Shown piece by piece: positions 7,517-16,125 of a DNA stretch of 33,400 nt. This stretch comes from Nitrospirota bacterium (GTDB taxonomy: Bacteria > Nitrospirota > Thermodesulfovibrionia > Thermodesulfovibrionales > JdFR-88), in NCBI GenBank assembly GCA_021789935.1, contig JAJYIR010000026.1, positions 1-33,400 on the forward strand, read 5' to 3'. Numbering within the stretch: position 1 is the stretch's first letter; each line of letters begins with the position of its first letter. The notes under the pieces are model-generated. The model ran no database searches. It was not told the DNA's origin and worked only from the letters and a program-made list of their open reading frames with translations. The translations under genes and the position numbers were made by a program.

Positions 7517-7996
7517 ATGCTCATAGGTATAATGTCGGATACCCATGACGACATGGAATCCATAAGCAAGGCAGTCCTGTTTTTCAACTCAAGAAAAGTG
7601 GATATGGTGCTCCATGCGGGCGACCTCGTGTCTCCATTTACGTTCGAGGCGCTTGGGAAACTGGAAGCGGAGTTCACGGGCGTCTTTGGCAACAACGACG
7701 GCGACAGGCTCATGCTGGCCAAAAAATCCGGCGACAGGCTCTTTGACCCTCCGTATGTGATGGAGGCCGGCGGCAAGAGGTTAGTTTTGATGCATGAGCC
7801 CAGGGTGGCCGATGAACTGGTGGAAAGCGGTAAATTCGATGCCGTCATATACGGGCACCTTCACAGGCATGAGATAAGGAAAAAAGGCGGCACACTCATC
7901 GTGAGCCCGGGCAAGGTGGCAAGACTTCTTAAGGGGGAATCCACGGTGGTCCTTCTCGATACCGGAAATATGGAGGCCTCGATCTTCAGGCTGTAA
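7517..7996 (+). CDS. YfcE/MJ0936-type metallophosphoesterase
   Basis: This 159-residue protein is a compact calcineurin-like phosphodiesterase. The dimetal motifs are all present in order: IMSDTHDD near the N-terminus, HAGDLVSP, FGNNDGD, LMHEP and YGHLHRHE, followed by SPGKVARL near the end. Homologues such as YfcE and MJ0936 are Mn- or Ni-dependent phosphodiesterases of uncertain physiological substrate. It is the last plus-strand gene of the aspartate cluster. It follows lysC after a 32-base, almost pure A tract with C interruptions (7485-7516), so its start has no recognisable Shine-Dalgarno sequence. Confidence 0.88.
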   Translation: MLIGIMSDTHDDMESISKAVLFFNSRKVDMVLHAGDLVSPFTFEALGKLEAEFTGVFGNNDGDRLMLAKKSGDRLFDPPYVMEAGGKRLVLMHEPRVADELVESGKFDAVIYGHLHRHEIRKKGGTLIVSPGKVARLLKGESTVVLLDTGNMEASIFRL

Positions 7997-8023
7997 AAAA
8001 TCCTTTTTTCTTTTTTGTCCTGC

Positions 8024-9094
8024 CTATGTTGCTTTCTTTTTCTTTTTTTTCTGTTTCTCCGGCTTTTGCACTCTGTGGGCGTCCAGAAATGAGGGGCTTG
8101 CGGGCGCTGCGGTGACCATTCTTGTCTGGCCGTTTTCCCGTACCGACACGGCAACTTCGGGCAGATGCCCGTTATCCGAATACCTGGCGCATATCGAGGC
8201 TGCAGCCTCTGTCCAGTTGTGCTCCGCCAAAGGAACTTCAATTGATGGATCGCCAGCCTTGCCAAGTACAACAAGGACTGCAGGGCTTCCGCACCCTTCG
8301 GCCCTCAAAAGCAGGTCTTCCTGCGCGGCCAGCGCTTCTATGCGGTTGTTGTCGGCCTCGTTCCTTCCGGCTATTATCGTTGCCCCGCCCACCCTGAAGT
8401 GTCTGCCCGCCCTGAGCAGGTTTAAATCCCTGATGGCAGGGTTGGGGTTTGACCGCAAAAGCTCCCTGAGCCTCCAGGCATAATTGGGCTCGGTAAGAAG
8501 GCACCCGCCGGCCGGGTTCGGATAGTCGGTAAGGTCAAAATCCCGGGCAAGCTTCATCTGGGGCTTCCTGCTTCTTCCGTAGATGTCAAAAAGCTCCTCC
8601 CTGTCTATCAGGCCGTTTTTTTGGGCCTCCGTTTCGGGCAGGAGCTTTGCGGAAAGCGGCCTTAAAACCTTCCCCACAAGGCCGGCCTCCCTGTCTATAA
8701 GCGGAAAGGTCTCGCGCCTCTGGCTCATGGGCCTCTGGCCTAGCACCTCGCCCGTGACCACGAAATCAGCTCCTGTCAGGCGCATCAGCTCCCCGGCCTC
8801 CCGGAGCATCAGGATGCGGCAGTCGATGCAGGGGTTCATGTTCTTGCCATGACCGAATTTGGGATTTTTCACTATGTCTATGAACTTGTCCGCCAGATGG
8901 CAGAGTTTCACCTTGAACCCGAATTTTCCGGCTGCGGGGAACGGGTTTTGGGAGCACGAGGAATTGTCCGAGATGTCGCAGCCGAAATGGGTCAGGAAGG
9001 TCACCGCGGTGACATCGACTCCAAGGCTTTTTACGATAAGCACCGCCAGGGTGCTGTCAAGTCCGCCGGACAAAAGTGCAATAGCTTTAGGCAT
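8024..9094 (-). CDS. PP-loop ATPase, tRNA thiouridylase-like, with NFACT-R-like domain
   Basis: This 356-residue protein begins with the adenylating PP-loop SGGLDSTLAV at residues 8-17, as in MnmA, ThiI and related enzymes that activate tRNA or substrates for sulfur transfer. A CxxC (NPCIDCRIL, near residue 90) resembles the cysteine motif of these families. The middle contains GEVLGQRPMSQ, also found in MnmA-like proteins, and DYPNPAGGCLLTEPNYA. The C-terminal third (FRVGGATIIAGRNEADNNRIEALA) resembles the RNA-binding NFACT-R/DUF814 domain. The family is usually annotated as a tRNA 2-thiouridylase homologue, but its exact modification is not established. The last residues are low-complexity Lys (EKQKKKKKKAT), matching an A/T-rich tract at the gene end. 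It lies 29 bases downstream of the heptose kinase on the same strand. Confidence 0.78.
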   Translation of the reverse strand: MPKAIALLSGGLDSTLAVLIVKSLGVDVTAVTFLTHFGCDISDNSSCSQNPFPAAGKFGFKVKLCHLADKFIDIVKNPKFGHGKNMNPCIDCRILMLREAGELMRLTGADFVVTGEVLGQRPMSQRRETFPLIDREAGLVGKVLRPLSAKLLPETEAQKNGLIDREELFDIYGRSRKPQMKLARDFDLTDYPNPAGGCLLTEPNYAWRLRELLRSNPNPAIRDLNLLRAGRHFRVGGATIIAGRNEADNNRIEALAAQEDLLLRAEGCGSPAVLVVLGKAGDPSIEVPLAEHNWTEAAASICARYSDNGHLPEVAVSVRENGQTRMVTAAPASPSFLDAHRVQKPEKQKKKKKKAT

Positions 9095-9123
9095 TTTTTT
9101 TATTTGATCCGCTCAGGGCTCTC

Positions 9124-10101
9124 TTAAAGCCCGTTTTCTTTAAGTGTTTTTTTAAGCATTTCCGGGGTCGCGGCGGCCGTTCCCACCTGGGCAACCACAA
9201 TTCCTGCCGCGTGATTGGCTATCACAGTAGCCTCTTCCATGGCGGCCCCTGACGCATGGGACAGGGTGAAAGCGGCAATCACGGTGTCTCCGGCCCCGGT
9301 TACGTCAAATACCTTCATTGCGGCAGTGGGTATGTGCTTTACCCCGGAGGAGGTAAAAAGGCTCATGCCCTCCTCGCCTCTTGTTATCAAAACGGAGCCC
9401 GCGTGGAGTTTCCCAAGCAGGGCGCGTCCCGCCTTCAGAAGCGTGGCCTCGTCTTTTATGTGAACGGATGTCCCTTCAGAGGCCTCAAGCAGGTTGGGCG
9501 TCACAAGCGATACGCCTTTATAGAGATGGAAATGACCTACCTTGGGGTCAACTGCAATGAATTTTCCCTTCGCCGCCTTCAGGAGGCGCCTCATCATCTC
9601 CGCAGATACAACTCCTTTTTTGTAGTCAGATACTATTATGGCGTCACATTCCCGGACCTGCTCGTCCAGGGTGGAGAGCATGAAGCCGAGTTCTTTGCCG
9701 GTGAGGTGGTCCCTGCTTTCCATATCAAATCTCACGACCTGCTGGTTATGGGCTATGACCCTTGTCTTTACGGAGGTGGGGCGGGAGTCTTCTATCAGGA
9801 CCGTTTCAATGCCGGCCTTTGCCAGAAGCTCCTTTAATACCTGGCCGGCCCCGTCCGTTCCGGCGATGCCTAATACGGCCGCCTTACCGCCCAGGGAGAC
9901 GATGTTGTTTGCCACGTTGGCCGCGCCGCCCAGCATGAAGTCGTCATCAAGCACGTCCACCACCGGCACGGGCGCTTCAGGGGATATCCTGGTTACCTTG
10001 CCCCAGATGTACCTGTCCAGTATCAGGTCCCCGACCACAAGGATCTTCTTCTTTTTGAAACCGTCTATTATCTCTGAAAGGTGTTTTCTTTTTCTGGCCA
10101 T
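9124..10101 (-). CDS. hldA: D-glycero-beta-D-manno-heptose-7-phosphate kinase (RfaE domain I)
   Basis: This 325-residue PfkB-family kinase phosphorylates heptose 7-phosphate at C1 for ADP-heptose, the precursor of the LPS inner core. The N-terminal signature is KILVVGDLILDRYIWGKV at about residues 19-36, followed by RISPEAPVPVVDV and MLGGAANVANN. The PfkB catalytic signature DVTGAGDT is at 266-273, with D272 as the probable catalytic base. It lacks the nucleotidyltransferase domain of bifunctional HldE, so a separate HldC would be required. Its presence argues for a Gram-negative outer membrane. The start has no clear Shine-Dalgarno sequence; the region just upstream is A/T-rich. Confidence 0.92.
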   Translation of the reverse strand: MARKRKHLSEIIDGFKKKKILVVGDLILDRYIWGKVTRISPEAPVPVVDVLDDDFMLGGAANVANNIVSLGGKAAVLGIAGTDGAGQVLKELLAKAGIETVLIEDSRPTSVKTRVIAHNQQVVRFDMESRDHLTGKELGFMLSTLDEQVRECDAIIVSDYKKGVVSAEMMRRLLKAAKGKFIAVDPKVGHFHLYKGVSLVTPNLLEASEGTSVHIKDEATLLKAGRALLGKLHAGSVLITRGEEGMSLFTSSGVKHIPTAAMKVFDVTGAGDTVIAAFTLSHASGAAMEEATVIANHAAGIVVAQVGTAAATPEMLKKTLKENGL

Positions 10102-10416
10102 ATATATAAAAAAAGAAGTTTTTGTATTTTATCATTTTTCTTCATTTAAATTTTTGATCCATTCCGGGAAGGACGGCAGGGTAACATGGCTTGCTCATTC
10201 TCGCCAAACGTTCTGTTCGGCTCCGGGGGTTTTGACTGCCTTCGCCCTTCTTGGCTTCGGCCATGGCAAAAAATCCGCCGCCATGCCATCCCCATCTTCT
10301 TCCTCCCGGTTCCGCAGGTCATCAATGCCGCTCCGAGCGCGCCGGTGATCTCGGGCGGCCGGGAAAAGAGGGTGCGGTTTGTCTTTAACCCGCCTGCTCT
10401 GATAAAATCATTGGCC
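10102..10416. other. Divergent intergenic region, hldA / pyrE
   Basis: The 315 bases between hldA (minus) and pyrE (plus) contain no convincing intact gene. The first 50 bases are AT-rich and probably hold the hldA promoter (minus-strand TAAAAT-like box around 10130). The rest is as GC-rich as coding DNA, and the minus strand holds a short frame with a BcrA/BadF-like motif, described separately. CTGATAAAAT at 10399-10408, just before the pyrE ATG, could be its -10 box, which would make a very short leader. Confidence 0.4.
10317..10376 (-). pseudogene. Possible remnant of a BcrA/BadF-type ATPase C-terminus
   Basis: The minus-strand frame through this stretch reads RTLFSRPPEITGALGAALMT. The PPEITGALGAAL part closely matches the usual C-terminal motif of the acyl-CoA dehydratase activase / BcrA-BadF ATPase family (x-GALGAAL). 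Before it the frame runs into the pyrE coding region without family similarity, and after it the frame becomes basic and compositionally odd until a stop at 10146. This suggests a leftover 3' end after a deletion. The match is short and recalled from family knowledge, so the call is tentative. Confidence 0.3.
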
Positions 10417-10968
10417 ATGGATAGCTGGGAAAAGCTGAGAAAGTTCATAAAGGAAAAGTGCTTTTTGAAAAGCGACAAGCCCATTTTCAGGCTCACATCG
10501 GGCCAGATGAGCACTTTCTACTTTGACCTGAGGCGGGCCACCCTCTCGCCTGAAGGGCAGTACCTGATAGGAAATATCATCCTTGAAAAGGTAATGGAAC
10601 TGGGTCTTTCCCCTGTGGCCGCGGGCGGTCTTACGATGGGTGCGGACCCCATTGCCACAGCCGTAGCGTACTCCTCTTTTCTCAAGCAAAAACCCATTGA
10701 GGCCTTCGTCATAAGAAAAGAGCCCAAGGCGCACGGCACCATGAAGCAGGTGGAAGGAAACGTGGAGGAGGGGGACAACGTGATCATACTTGATGACGTC
10801 CTCACAACGGGGAAATCCACCATAAAGGCCATTGAGGCCGCCAGGGCCGCGGGGCTTAAAACCCTTGCGGCGATAGTGCTTCTGGACAGGGCGGAGCATG
10901 AAGGCAGACAGAACGTCGAGGCCCTTGGCCTGCCCCTCTACAGCATCTTCCGCAAGGAGGATTTTTAA
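10417..10968 (+). CDS. pyrE: Orotate phosphoribosyltransferase
   Basis: This 183-residue enzyme joins orotate to PRPP to form orotidine 5'-phosphate in pyrimidine synthesis. The start at ATG 10417 is preferred because it gives the expected family N-terminus (LRKFIKEKCFLKSDKPIFRLTSGQMSTFYFDLR); a longer frame from 10186 adds 77 residues with no family similarity. SGQMSTFYFDLR, GGLTMGADPIA and RKEPKAHG are typical for PyrE, and the PRPP-binding loop VIILDDVLTTGKST is at residues 122-135. The gene stands alone between a minus-strand and a minus-strand cluster, so it must have its own promoter. A small hairpin follows the stop codon. Confidence 0.92.
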   Translation: MDSWEKLRKFIKEKCFLKSDKPIFRLTSGQMSTFYFDLRRATLSPEGQYLIGNIILEKVMELGLSPVAAGGLTMGADPIATAVAYSSFLKQKPIEAFVIRKEPKAHGTMKQVEGNVEEGDNVIILDDVLTTGKSTIKAIEAARAAGLKTLAAIVLLDRAEHEGRQNVEALGLPLYSIFRKEDF

Positions 10969-10983
10969 TTTACTTTGCAATTC

Positions 10984-11004
10984 CCTGCATCCCGCAGGAT
11001 TTTT
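10984..11004 (+). terminator. Short hairpin after pyrE
   Basis: CCTGC (10984-10988) and GCAGG (10994-10998) enclose a 5-base loop and are followed by ATTTTTG. The stem is short but correctly placed 16 bases after the pyrE stop, before a T-rich tract at 11026-11060. Confidence 0.4.
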
Positions 11005-11025
11005 GATTGATTTCAGCCTCTAAAT

Positions 11026-11058
11026 TTTTTTTGTTTTTTGTTTTTTGCTTTTTGTTAT
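11026..11058. repeat. Low-complexity T-rich tract
   Basis: The plus strand shows runs of T separated by single G or GC (pattern TTTTTTG / TTTTTGC), which on the minus strand is A-runs separated by C or GC. Very similar A-run tracts occur at 7485-7516, 24605-24660, 26041-26060 and 27054-27097, always at gene ends or beginnings. It covers the 3' end of the OppC-type gene. Confidence 0.7.
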
Positions 11059-11927
11059 TGCCCGTCTTCGCCGGTCTCGTACCTCTCCGTCTCCCATAGG
11101 CGGGGATCCAGCGCGTCCCTGAGCCCTTCTCCAACCAGGTTGTAGCTGAGCACGGTGATAAGTATGGCAAGGCCCGGATACAGGGAAAGCCACCAGGCGG
11201 TCTCTATATTGTCCTTGCCGGAGGCCAGGATATTGCCCCAGCTCGGGTTGGGCGGCTGAACTCCCAAACCCAGAAAAGAAAGGGCGGACTCGGTCAGTAT
11301 CGCGCCCGCCACCCCGAAGGTCGCCGCCACGAACACGGGGGAGAGGGCGTTTGGAAGGATCTCCCTGAAGATTAGCCTCATGCTGCCCGCTCCGGCCGAT
11401 TTTGAGGCGAGCACGAAATCCCTGTGTTTCAGTGTAAGGAATTCCGCCCTCACAAGCCTTGCCACATCCATCCAGCCCGTAACGCCGATCACTGCCATTA
11501 TGATGAATATGCTTGGCGGCACTATCGCGATCACCGCCAGTATCAGGACGAAAGAGGGAAAGGCGAGCATTATGTCCACGAACCGCATAAGCACTGAGTC
11601 CACTTTCCCGCCGTAAAATCCCGCCAGAGAACCCACGAGTGTCCCTATGAGCACGGCTATCCCCATGGCGATGAAGCCCACGCTCAACGAGACGCGGCTG
11701 CCTAGCAGCATCCTCGTAAGCACATCCCTTCCAAGCTCGTCCGTGCCGAACGGATGCCGCCAGCTCGGAGGCGAGAGGACGTGGTTTACGTCGATCCCGG
11801 TGGGCGAGTATGGGGCTATATGAGGCGCGAATATTGCGATAAGGATAAGCGCGGCAATCACCGCCAGCCCGGCCAAGGCAAGGCGGTTTTTTTTGAACCT
11901 TCTCCATACCAGGGACTTTACGCTCAT
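11055..11927 (-). CDS. ABC transporter permease, DppC/OppC type
   Basis: This 290-residue inner-membrane protein has one N-terminal membrane helix ([27 protein letters not shown]) followed by about five more, as in DppC/OppC subunits of di- and oligopeptide or nickel importers. The early periplasmic segment [20 protein letters not shown] is a hallmark of the family, and the cytoplasmic EAA loop with [19 protein letters not shown] contacts the ATPase. Its start overlaps the stop of the OppB-type gene by four bases. ATPase subunits and the binding protein are not in the window. The substrate cannot be inferred. Confidence 0.9.
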   Translation of the reverse strand: MSVKSLVWRRFKKNRLALAGLAVIAALILIAIFAPHIAPYSPTGIDVNHVLSPPSWRHPFGTDELGRDVLTRMLLGSRVSLSVGFIAMGIAVLIGTLVGSLAGFYGGKVDSVLMRFVDIMLAFPSFVLILAVIAIVPPSIFIIMAVIGVTGWMDVARLVRAEFLTLKHRDFVLASKSAGAGSMRLIFREILPNALSPVFVAATFGVAGAILTESALSFLGLGVQPPNPSWGNILASGKDNIETAWWLSLYPGLAILITVLSYNLVGEGLRDALDPRLWETERYETGEDGQ

Positions 11928-12895
11928 CTGCCTGAAAGCCTTATCCTGGGGTCAACCAGCCCATAGGCTATGTCCGCGATCAGGTTGCCCGCGAGCGTGA
12001 GCACCGCGAATATGACCATCAGGCCCATTATGGCCGGGTAGTCCCTGGACATCACGGACTGGTAATAGAGCTGGCCCATGCCGGGTATGGCGAAAATCGT
12101 CTCGAATATGACCCCGCCCCCGATGAGCCCCGGCACGGAAAGCCCCATTATTGTGACAATGGGCAGCATGGCGTTTTTAAGCGCGTGTTTTCTTATGACC
12201 TCTTTCTCTGAAAGCCCTTTTGCCCTCGCGGTCCTGATATAGTCCTGCCTTATGACCTCAAGCATGCTGGAGCGGCTGTACCGTGAAAGCCCGGCGATAC
12301 TTCCGAATGCCGAGACGAATACCGGCAGTATCAGGTGTCTGCCCCAGTCGGCAAGCCTTCCGGCCGCACTCAAACCCGATACGTCTATGCTCTGTATGCC
12401 CGATATGGGCAGCACACCCAACTGCACCCCGAAAAATATCATAAGCAGCAGGGCAAGCCAGAATGTGGGAGTCGAGAACCCCACGAACACCAGGACCGTG
12501 CTTATTTTGTCGAAAACGGAGTATCGTTTTGTCGCCGAAATGACACCTATGGGCACTGCCACGATGAAGATGAGGAGCATGGACAGCACGTTAATGGTAA
12601 GGGTTATGGGGATGCGCTCTTCTATTTTTTCAAGCACGCTCCGGCCGTCAACGAAGGATTTTCCGAAATCCAGCTTTACGAACCGGAGAAGCCATTCCTT
12701 GTATTGGACCCACAGGGGCTTGTCCAGTCCATAGAGTTTTTTGAGGTTTTGCATGGCTTGGGCGGAGGTCTTCAGGGACATCTGCTGGTCTACCGGGCTG
12801 CCTGGAGCCAGATGGATCACGGCGAAGCTTATGATGGTTATCCCCAGGAGCAGCGGGACCATCTGGATAAGTCGCTTCCCTATGTAACTAAACAT
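11924..12895 (-). CDS. ABC transporter permease, DppB/OppB type
   Basis: This 323-residue protein is the partner permease. It starts [36 protein letters not shown], the standard N-terminus of the DppB/OppB family, and has about six membrane helices. The ATPase-contact EAA loop is [32 protein letters not shown]. With the downstream OppC-type protein it would form the membrane channel for peptide or nickel uptake. It is first in its pair; there is no good Shine-Dalgarno site and no upstream solute-binding protein, since the next gene up is a helicase-nuclease. Confidence 0.92.
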   Translation of the reverse strand: MFSYIGKRLIQMVPLLLGITIISFAVIHLAPGSPVDQQMSLKTSAQAMQNLKKLYGLDKPLWVQYKEWLLRFVKLDFGKSFVDGRSVLEKIEERIPITLTINVLSMLLIFIVAVPIGVISATKRYSVFDKISTVLVFVGFSTPTFWLALLLMIFFGVQLGVLPISGIQSIDVSGLSAAGRLADWGRHLILPVFVSAFGSIAGLSRYSRSSMLEVIRQDYIRTARAKGLSEKEVIRKHALKNAMLPIVTIMGLSVPGLIGGGVIFETIFAIPGMGQLYYQSVMSRDYPAIMGLMVIFAVLTLAGNLIADIAYGLVDPRIRLSGR

Positions 12896-12940
12896 ACGAA
12901 CCCAAACATGCCTGTCTATTTTATCACAATGGCACCGAAA

Positions 12941-12988
12941 GGCCGATTTTTTTTGAAAAAATCTGCCTTAAATCAGGGAGCTTCCCTG
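12941..12988 (-). terminator. Two hairpins downstream of the AddA-like gene
   Basis: On the minus strand, reading away from addA, a stem CAGGGA/TCCCTG with a 3-base loop (12974-12988) is followed by a T-containing stretch and then a second inverted repeat (12941-12967: GGCCGATTTTTT against AAAAAATCTGCC). Together they look like a transcription end for the addB-addA unit, separating it from the permease genes. Confidence 0.5.
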
Positions 12989-13014
12989 GCAAGGTGCCGT
13001 ACAAGCCCCTCATT

Positions 13015-16000
13015 TCAGGCTATCTCGATGACCCGGGGGATATTCGTAAATACGAGGAACGCCTTTGCCGGAAGGCCAAAGATGCCTTGGGCCGCCTCCC
13101 TGTAAAGCTCCATCTGGAAACTGTATTTGTTTGCCAGTTCCCCGAGCTCCTGCGGTCTGGCGGGAAAACTCTTATAGTCGAAGATGCGCACAACGCCATC
13201 TTCAATTATCAGCCTGTCGATGCGCCCCTTGTACAGCGTCTTGCCTTTTTCATGCACGAAAGGCAGCTCCGTAAAGGATTTTTGGCGAGGAAGCACCACG
13301 GCTTCAAGTATGCCGGCCGTCCGCAGCTTTTCGATGTCCCCGAGTATCGTCTCCGTAAAAAGTTTTTCCCTCCTGTGGTCGAAAATGTAAAACCCTTTAA
13401 GCAGGGACATGGCGCGCTTCCCGGCTTTATCCGGAGCCAGACTTCCTTCCGATATTTCTTCAAGCACCTGGTGCATGAGCCTTCCAAGCAGCACCCAGTC
13501 TCTTCCATGGCGGGTCTTCACCAGAATGTCCTCGGTTACGTCCTTCGTGCTGACCGGGGGCTCGTACTCAAAGGCATCCGCATAGACCGGCTCGCCAAGA
13601 AAATGCTTCTCCGGCACAAGCTCCATGCCGATGGATTTTGCATAGTTGCCCTCCACCTCTTCCGCCGTAATGACACTAAATGGCAAAGGACAGTTGTTTT
13701 CAAGCGGCAGAGCGCCCTTGCCGTCCGGGCCTGCCAGCGGTTTTTCTGCTTGGTCCAAAACGTCAGGGCCAAAGGCGTCCACAAGGTAGCGGAGCCTGCC
13801 CTTGGGTTTTTCCGATTTTATGCCGCTTAGAAGGAGGTAGTCCATGGCCCTTGTGGCGGCCACATAGAAAAGTCTCTTTTCTTCTTCCAGCTCTTTTATC
13901 CTGTTTCGCTCGAATTCGGGTATTTTTTTCCTGGTTTCAGAATCGGGCTCGTATCTGAAACTGAAGACACAGGTGGATCTTTCCTCCATGGCGGACTTTT
14001 CTTCTATGACTACGGGCCCGCTTTTTGAGTTTATGTCCTCGTCAAGGCTGGGCAGAAAAAGCATGGGGAACTGCAGCCCCTTGGCCGCGTGCACGGTCAT
14101 AAGCTTTACCACGTCCACTCCCTCCGCATTCACGTTGGCCTTGGATACATCGGTCCTTGACCTGCCGGCAAGGAGCTTGTCCCTTATCTCTATCAGGTTA
14201 TTGCCCTGGGATTCATGGGACTCGACCAACTGGATGAACTTTTTTACATTTGCGTGCCTTGGCCTTTCCCAGAAATGCCTCCACCCCCCGGTCTTTACGA
14301 GCATGAATTCGATGAGTTTTGAAAGGGGCAGCGCCTTCCCGGCCGCGATAAAACCATCCAGCATGGCCGCGGCTTCAACATGCTTCTTTACGGGAGAGGC
14401 CCGCAGGCCCTCCATGAGGGTCCGCCTGTTTTTTTTGTTCCTGGAATGAAGATTCGAGATGGTCTTGTAGCCAAGCCCGAAAAGCGGAGAGCGCAGGAGG
14501 CAAAAGAGGCTGTAGTCGTCCGCCGGGTCAGCTATGAAGGTTGCGAACTCCCTCAACAGGGCCACTTCCGGCTCCTCGTAGAAACCCATGCCTTTTATGA
14601 CCAGGAAGGGCACGCCCTCGCGCCTGAATGCCTCTTCGAATGCCGCAAGATGGGTCCTTTGTCTGAGCAGGACTGCCATATCGGCATATTCGCATGGCCG
14701 CTGTCCCCCTTGCTGTCCCGGGGCCTGGCAAGTGACCTGGTAAATTCTGCGCATGGCCTTTATCCGTTTGGCAAGCATCCGGGCCTCAAGGGCGCGTTTG
14801 TCCTTGGTATGCCCGGGGGTGTCTCCTGTTTGCGGCATATCCAGAAGCAAAAGCTCCACTTTGCCGTTCCCCTGCCTTTTGGCCTCAAACGGGCAGTATT
14901 CTACTTGAAATCCATCAGCGCCGGGCTGCCCTTCGCCGGAAGCGGGCTGGTGCCCTTCCGGTGGAAAGGGCGCATCCGGAGTTGGAAACTGGTCAGCTCC
15001 TGAAGTCCCTGCGGCCAGGCCCAACGCGTCAGGACCAAGCTGGGTCCTGGGCATGAGTCTTTCAAAAAGCCTGTTTGTAAACTCTATTATCTCAGGCAGG
15101 CTCCGGTAGTTGTCCTTGGCCTGATGGAACTCGTATTCGGTCCCCAGGAAATCCTGCAGCCGTTGTCTCGCCTTTTTCATGGCGGAGACATCGGCGCCCC
15201 TGAAAAGATAGATGGACTGTTTCTCGTCGCCCACCAGGAAGAAGGTGGGCACTGTGCCGCCCTCTCTCTTTGGCCCCAGTCCGGAACGCCATTCCTCCGT
15301 AAGCTTGTCCAGTATCCGCCACTGGAGGGCGCTTGTGTCCTGGAACTCATCCACAAGTATATGGTCCGTGTATTCGTCAAAGCTGTAGAGGATGTTTTGC
15401 CAATGGGGGCTCTTCGCCAGCGCCTTGAAGGCCAGTATCTCCAGGTCGCTGAAATCCAGCAGGCGGGCCTCCAGCTTTTTGGCACTGTATGCGTCCAGGC
15501 AGCGCGCGAAAAGGACAAGGAGCATTTTTTCTTTTTCACTTTCCCGTCCCGGGCGCAGGCCCAGCGGCTCCCCCAATACAAGCTCCGAAAGCGGCCTTTG
15601 CCTGAACAGTTCCGCGAGGTGGCTTTTTAAAATGGAGTCCCAGCCCCTTATGCCGCGCTCCTTCATAAGGTTGAAAAAAGGGCCGGTAGGCCCATCTTTT
15701 CCAAGGCCGTCAGCCTCTCCTCTAAGTACGTCCATGACGGCTTCATGCAAAAGGGCGGAAGATACGCCTTCATCCGCTACGGAGAGCCTGGGGTCCAGGC
15801 CCAGATCCAGGGAAAACCTCCTGAGTAGCTTCAGGCAAAACGCATGAATGGTGGATATCCTCATAAGGGGGACCCTGGGTTTCACCTTAACGTAAAGCTC
15901 CGGGTTTTCACGGGAGAGGATGTTCAGTATGCGCTGTTTCATCTCCGAGGCCGCCTTTTCCGTAAAGGTTATGGCAAGCACACGTTCCACCTCTCCCCCG

Positions 16001-16104
16001 TCCGCGATAAGGCTTATGTACCTTCTGGCCAGTTTTTCGGTCTTTCCGGAGCCTGCCGGGGATGAGATGATGAAGCTTTTTTTTGTATCAAAAAATTCAG
16101 CCAT
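13015..16104 (-). CDS. addA: AddA-like UvrD-family helicase-nuclease
   Basis: This 1029-residue protein would unwind and degrade double-strand DNA ends for RecA-dependent repair. SF1 helicase motifs appear in order: Walker A SPAGSGKTE (K21), motif Ia AITFTEKAASEMKQRI, Walker B ILVDEFQDTSALQWRIL, motif III FLVGDEKQSIYLFRGADVS, motif V VKLMTVHAAKGLQFPMLFLPSLDED and motif VI RLFYVAATRAMDYLLLSG. A C-terminal RecB-type nuclease domain is marked by KGRIDRLIIEDGVVRIFDYKS. A Gly/Pro-rich insertion near residues 350-400 (AAGTSGADQFPTPDAPFPPEG) is unusual. It is shorter than Bacillus AddA (about 1230) but complete in motifs. It lies 21 bases after the AddB-like gene and would act with it. Confidence 0.88.
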   Translation of the reverse strand: MAEFFDTKKSFIISSPAGSGKTEKLARRYISLIADGGEVERVLAITFTEKAASEMKQRILNILSRENPELYVKVKPRVPLMRISTIHAFCLKLLRRFSLDLGLDPRLSVADEGVSSALLHEAVMDVLRGEADGLGKDGPTGPFFNLMKERGIRGWDSILKSHLAELFRQRPLSELVLGEPLGLRPGRESEKEKMLLVLFARCLDAYSAKKLEARLLDFSDLEILAFKALAKSPHWQNILYSFDEYTDHILVDEFQDTSALQWRILDKLTEEWRSGLGPKREGGTVPTFFLVGDEKQSIYLFRGADVSAMKKARQRLQDFLGTEYEFHQAKDNYRSLPEIIEFTNRLFERLMPRTQLGPDALGLAAGTSGADQFPTPDAPFPPEGHQPASGEGQPGADGFQVEYCPFEAKRQGNGKVELLLLDMPQTGDTPGHTKDKRALEARMLAKRIKAMRRIYQVTCQAPGQQGGQRPCEYADMAVLLRQRTHLAAFEEAFRREGVPFLVIKGMGFYEEPEVALLREFATFIADPADDYSLFCLLRSPLFGLGYKTISNLHSRNKKNRRTLMEGLRASPVKKHVEAAAMLDGFIAAGKALPLSKLIEFMLVKTGGWRHFWERPRHANVKKFIQLVESHESQGNNLIEIRDKLLAGRSRTDVSKANVNAEGVDVVKLMTVHAAKGLQFPMLFLPSLDEDINSKSGPVVIEEKSAMEERSTCVFSFRYEPDSETRKKIPEFERNRIKELEEEKRLFYVAATRAMDYLLLSGIKSEKPKGRLRYLVDAFGPDVLDQAEKPLAGPDGKGALPLENNCPLPFSVITAEEVEGNYAKSIGMELVPEKHFLGEPVYADAFEYEPPVSTKDVTEDILVKTRHGRDWVLLGRLMHQVLEEISEGSLAPDKAGKRAMSLLKGFYIFDHRREKLFTETILGDIEKLRTAGILEAVVLPRQKSFTELPFVHEKGKTLYKGRIDRLIIEDGVVRIFDYKSFPARPQELGELANKYSFQMELYREAAQGIFGLPAKAFLVFTNIPRVIEIA

Positions 16105-16125
16105 GTCTTTGGACCCTGTCCCCTT

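Noticed and set aside
10186-10416. N-terminal extension of pyrE from ATG 10186
   Set aside because: The added 77 residues have no PyrE similarity; the ATG at 10417 gives the normal family start.
11020-11907. Long minus-strand open frame (295 residues) overlapping the OppC-type gene
   Set aside because: It is Arg/Gly-rich with no family similarity and lies in another frame of a clearly conserved permease; a shadow.
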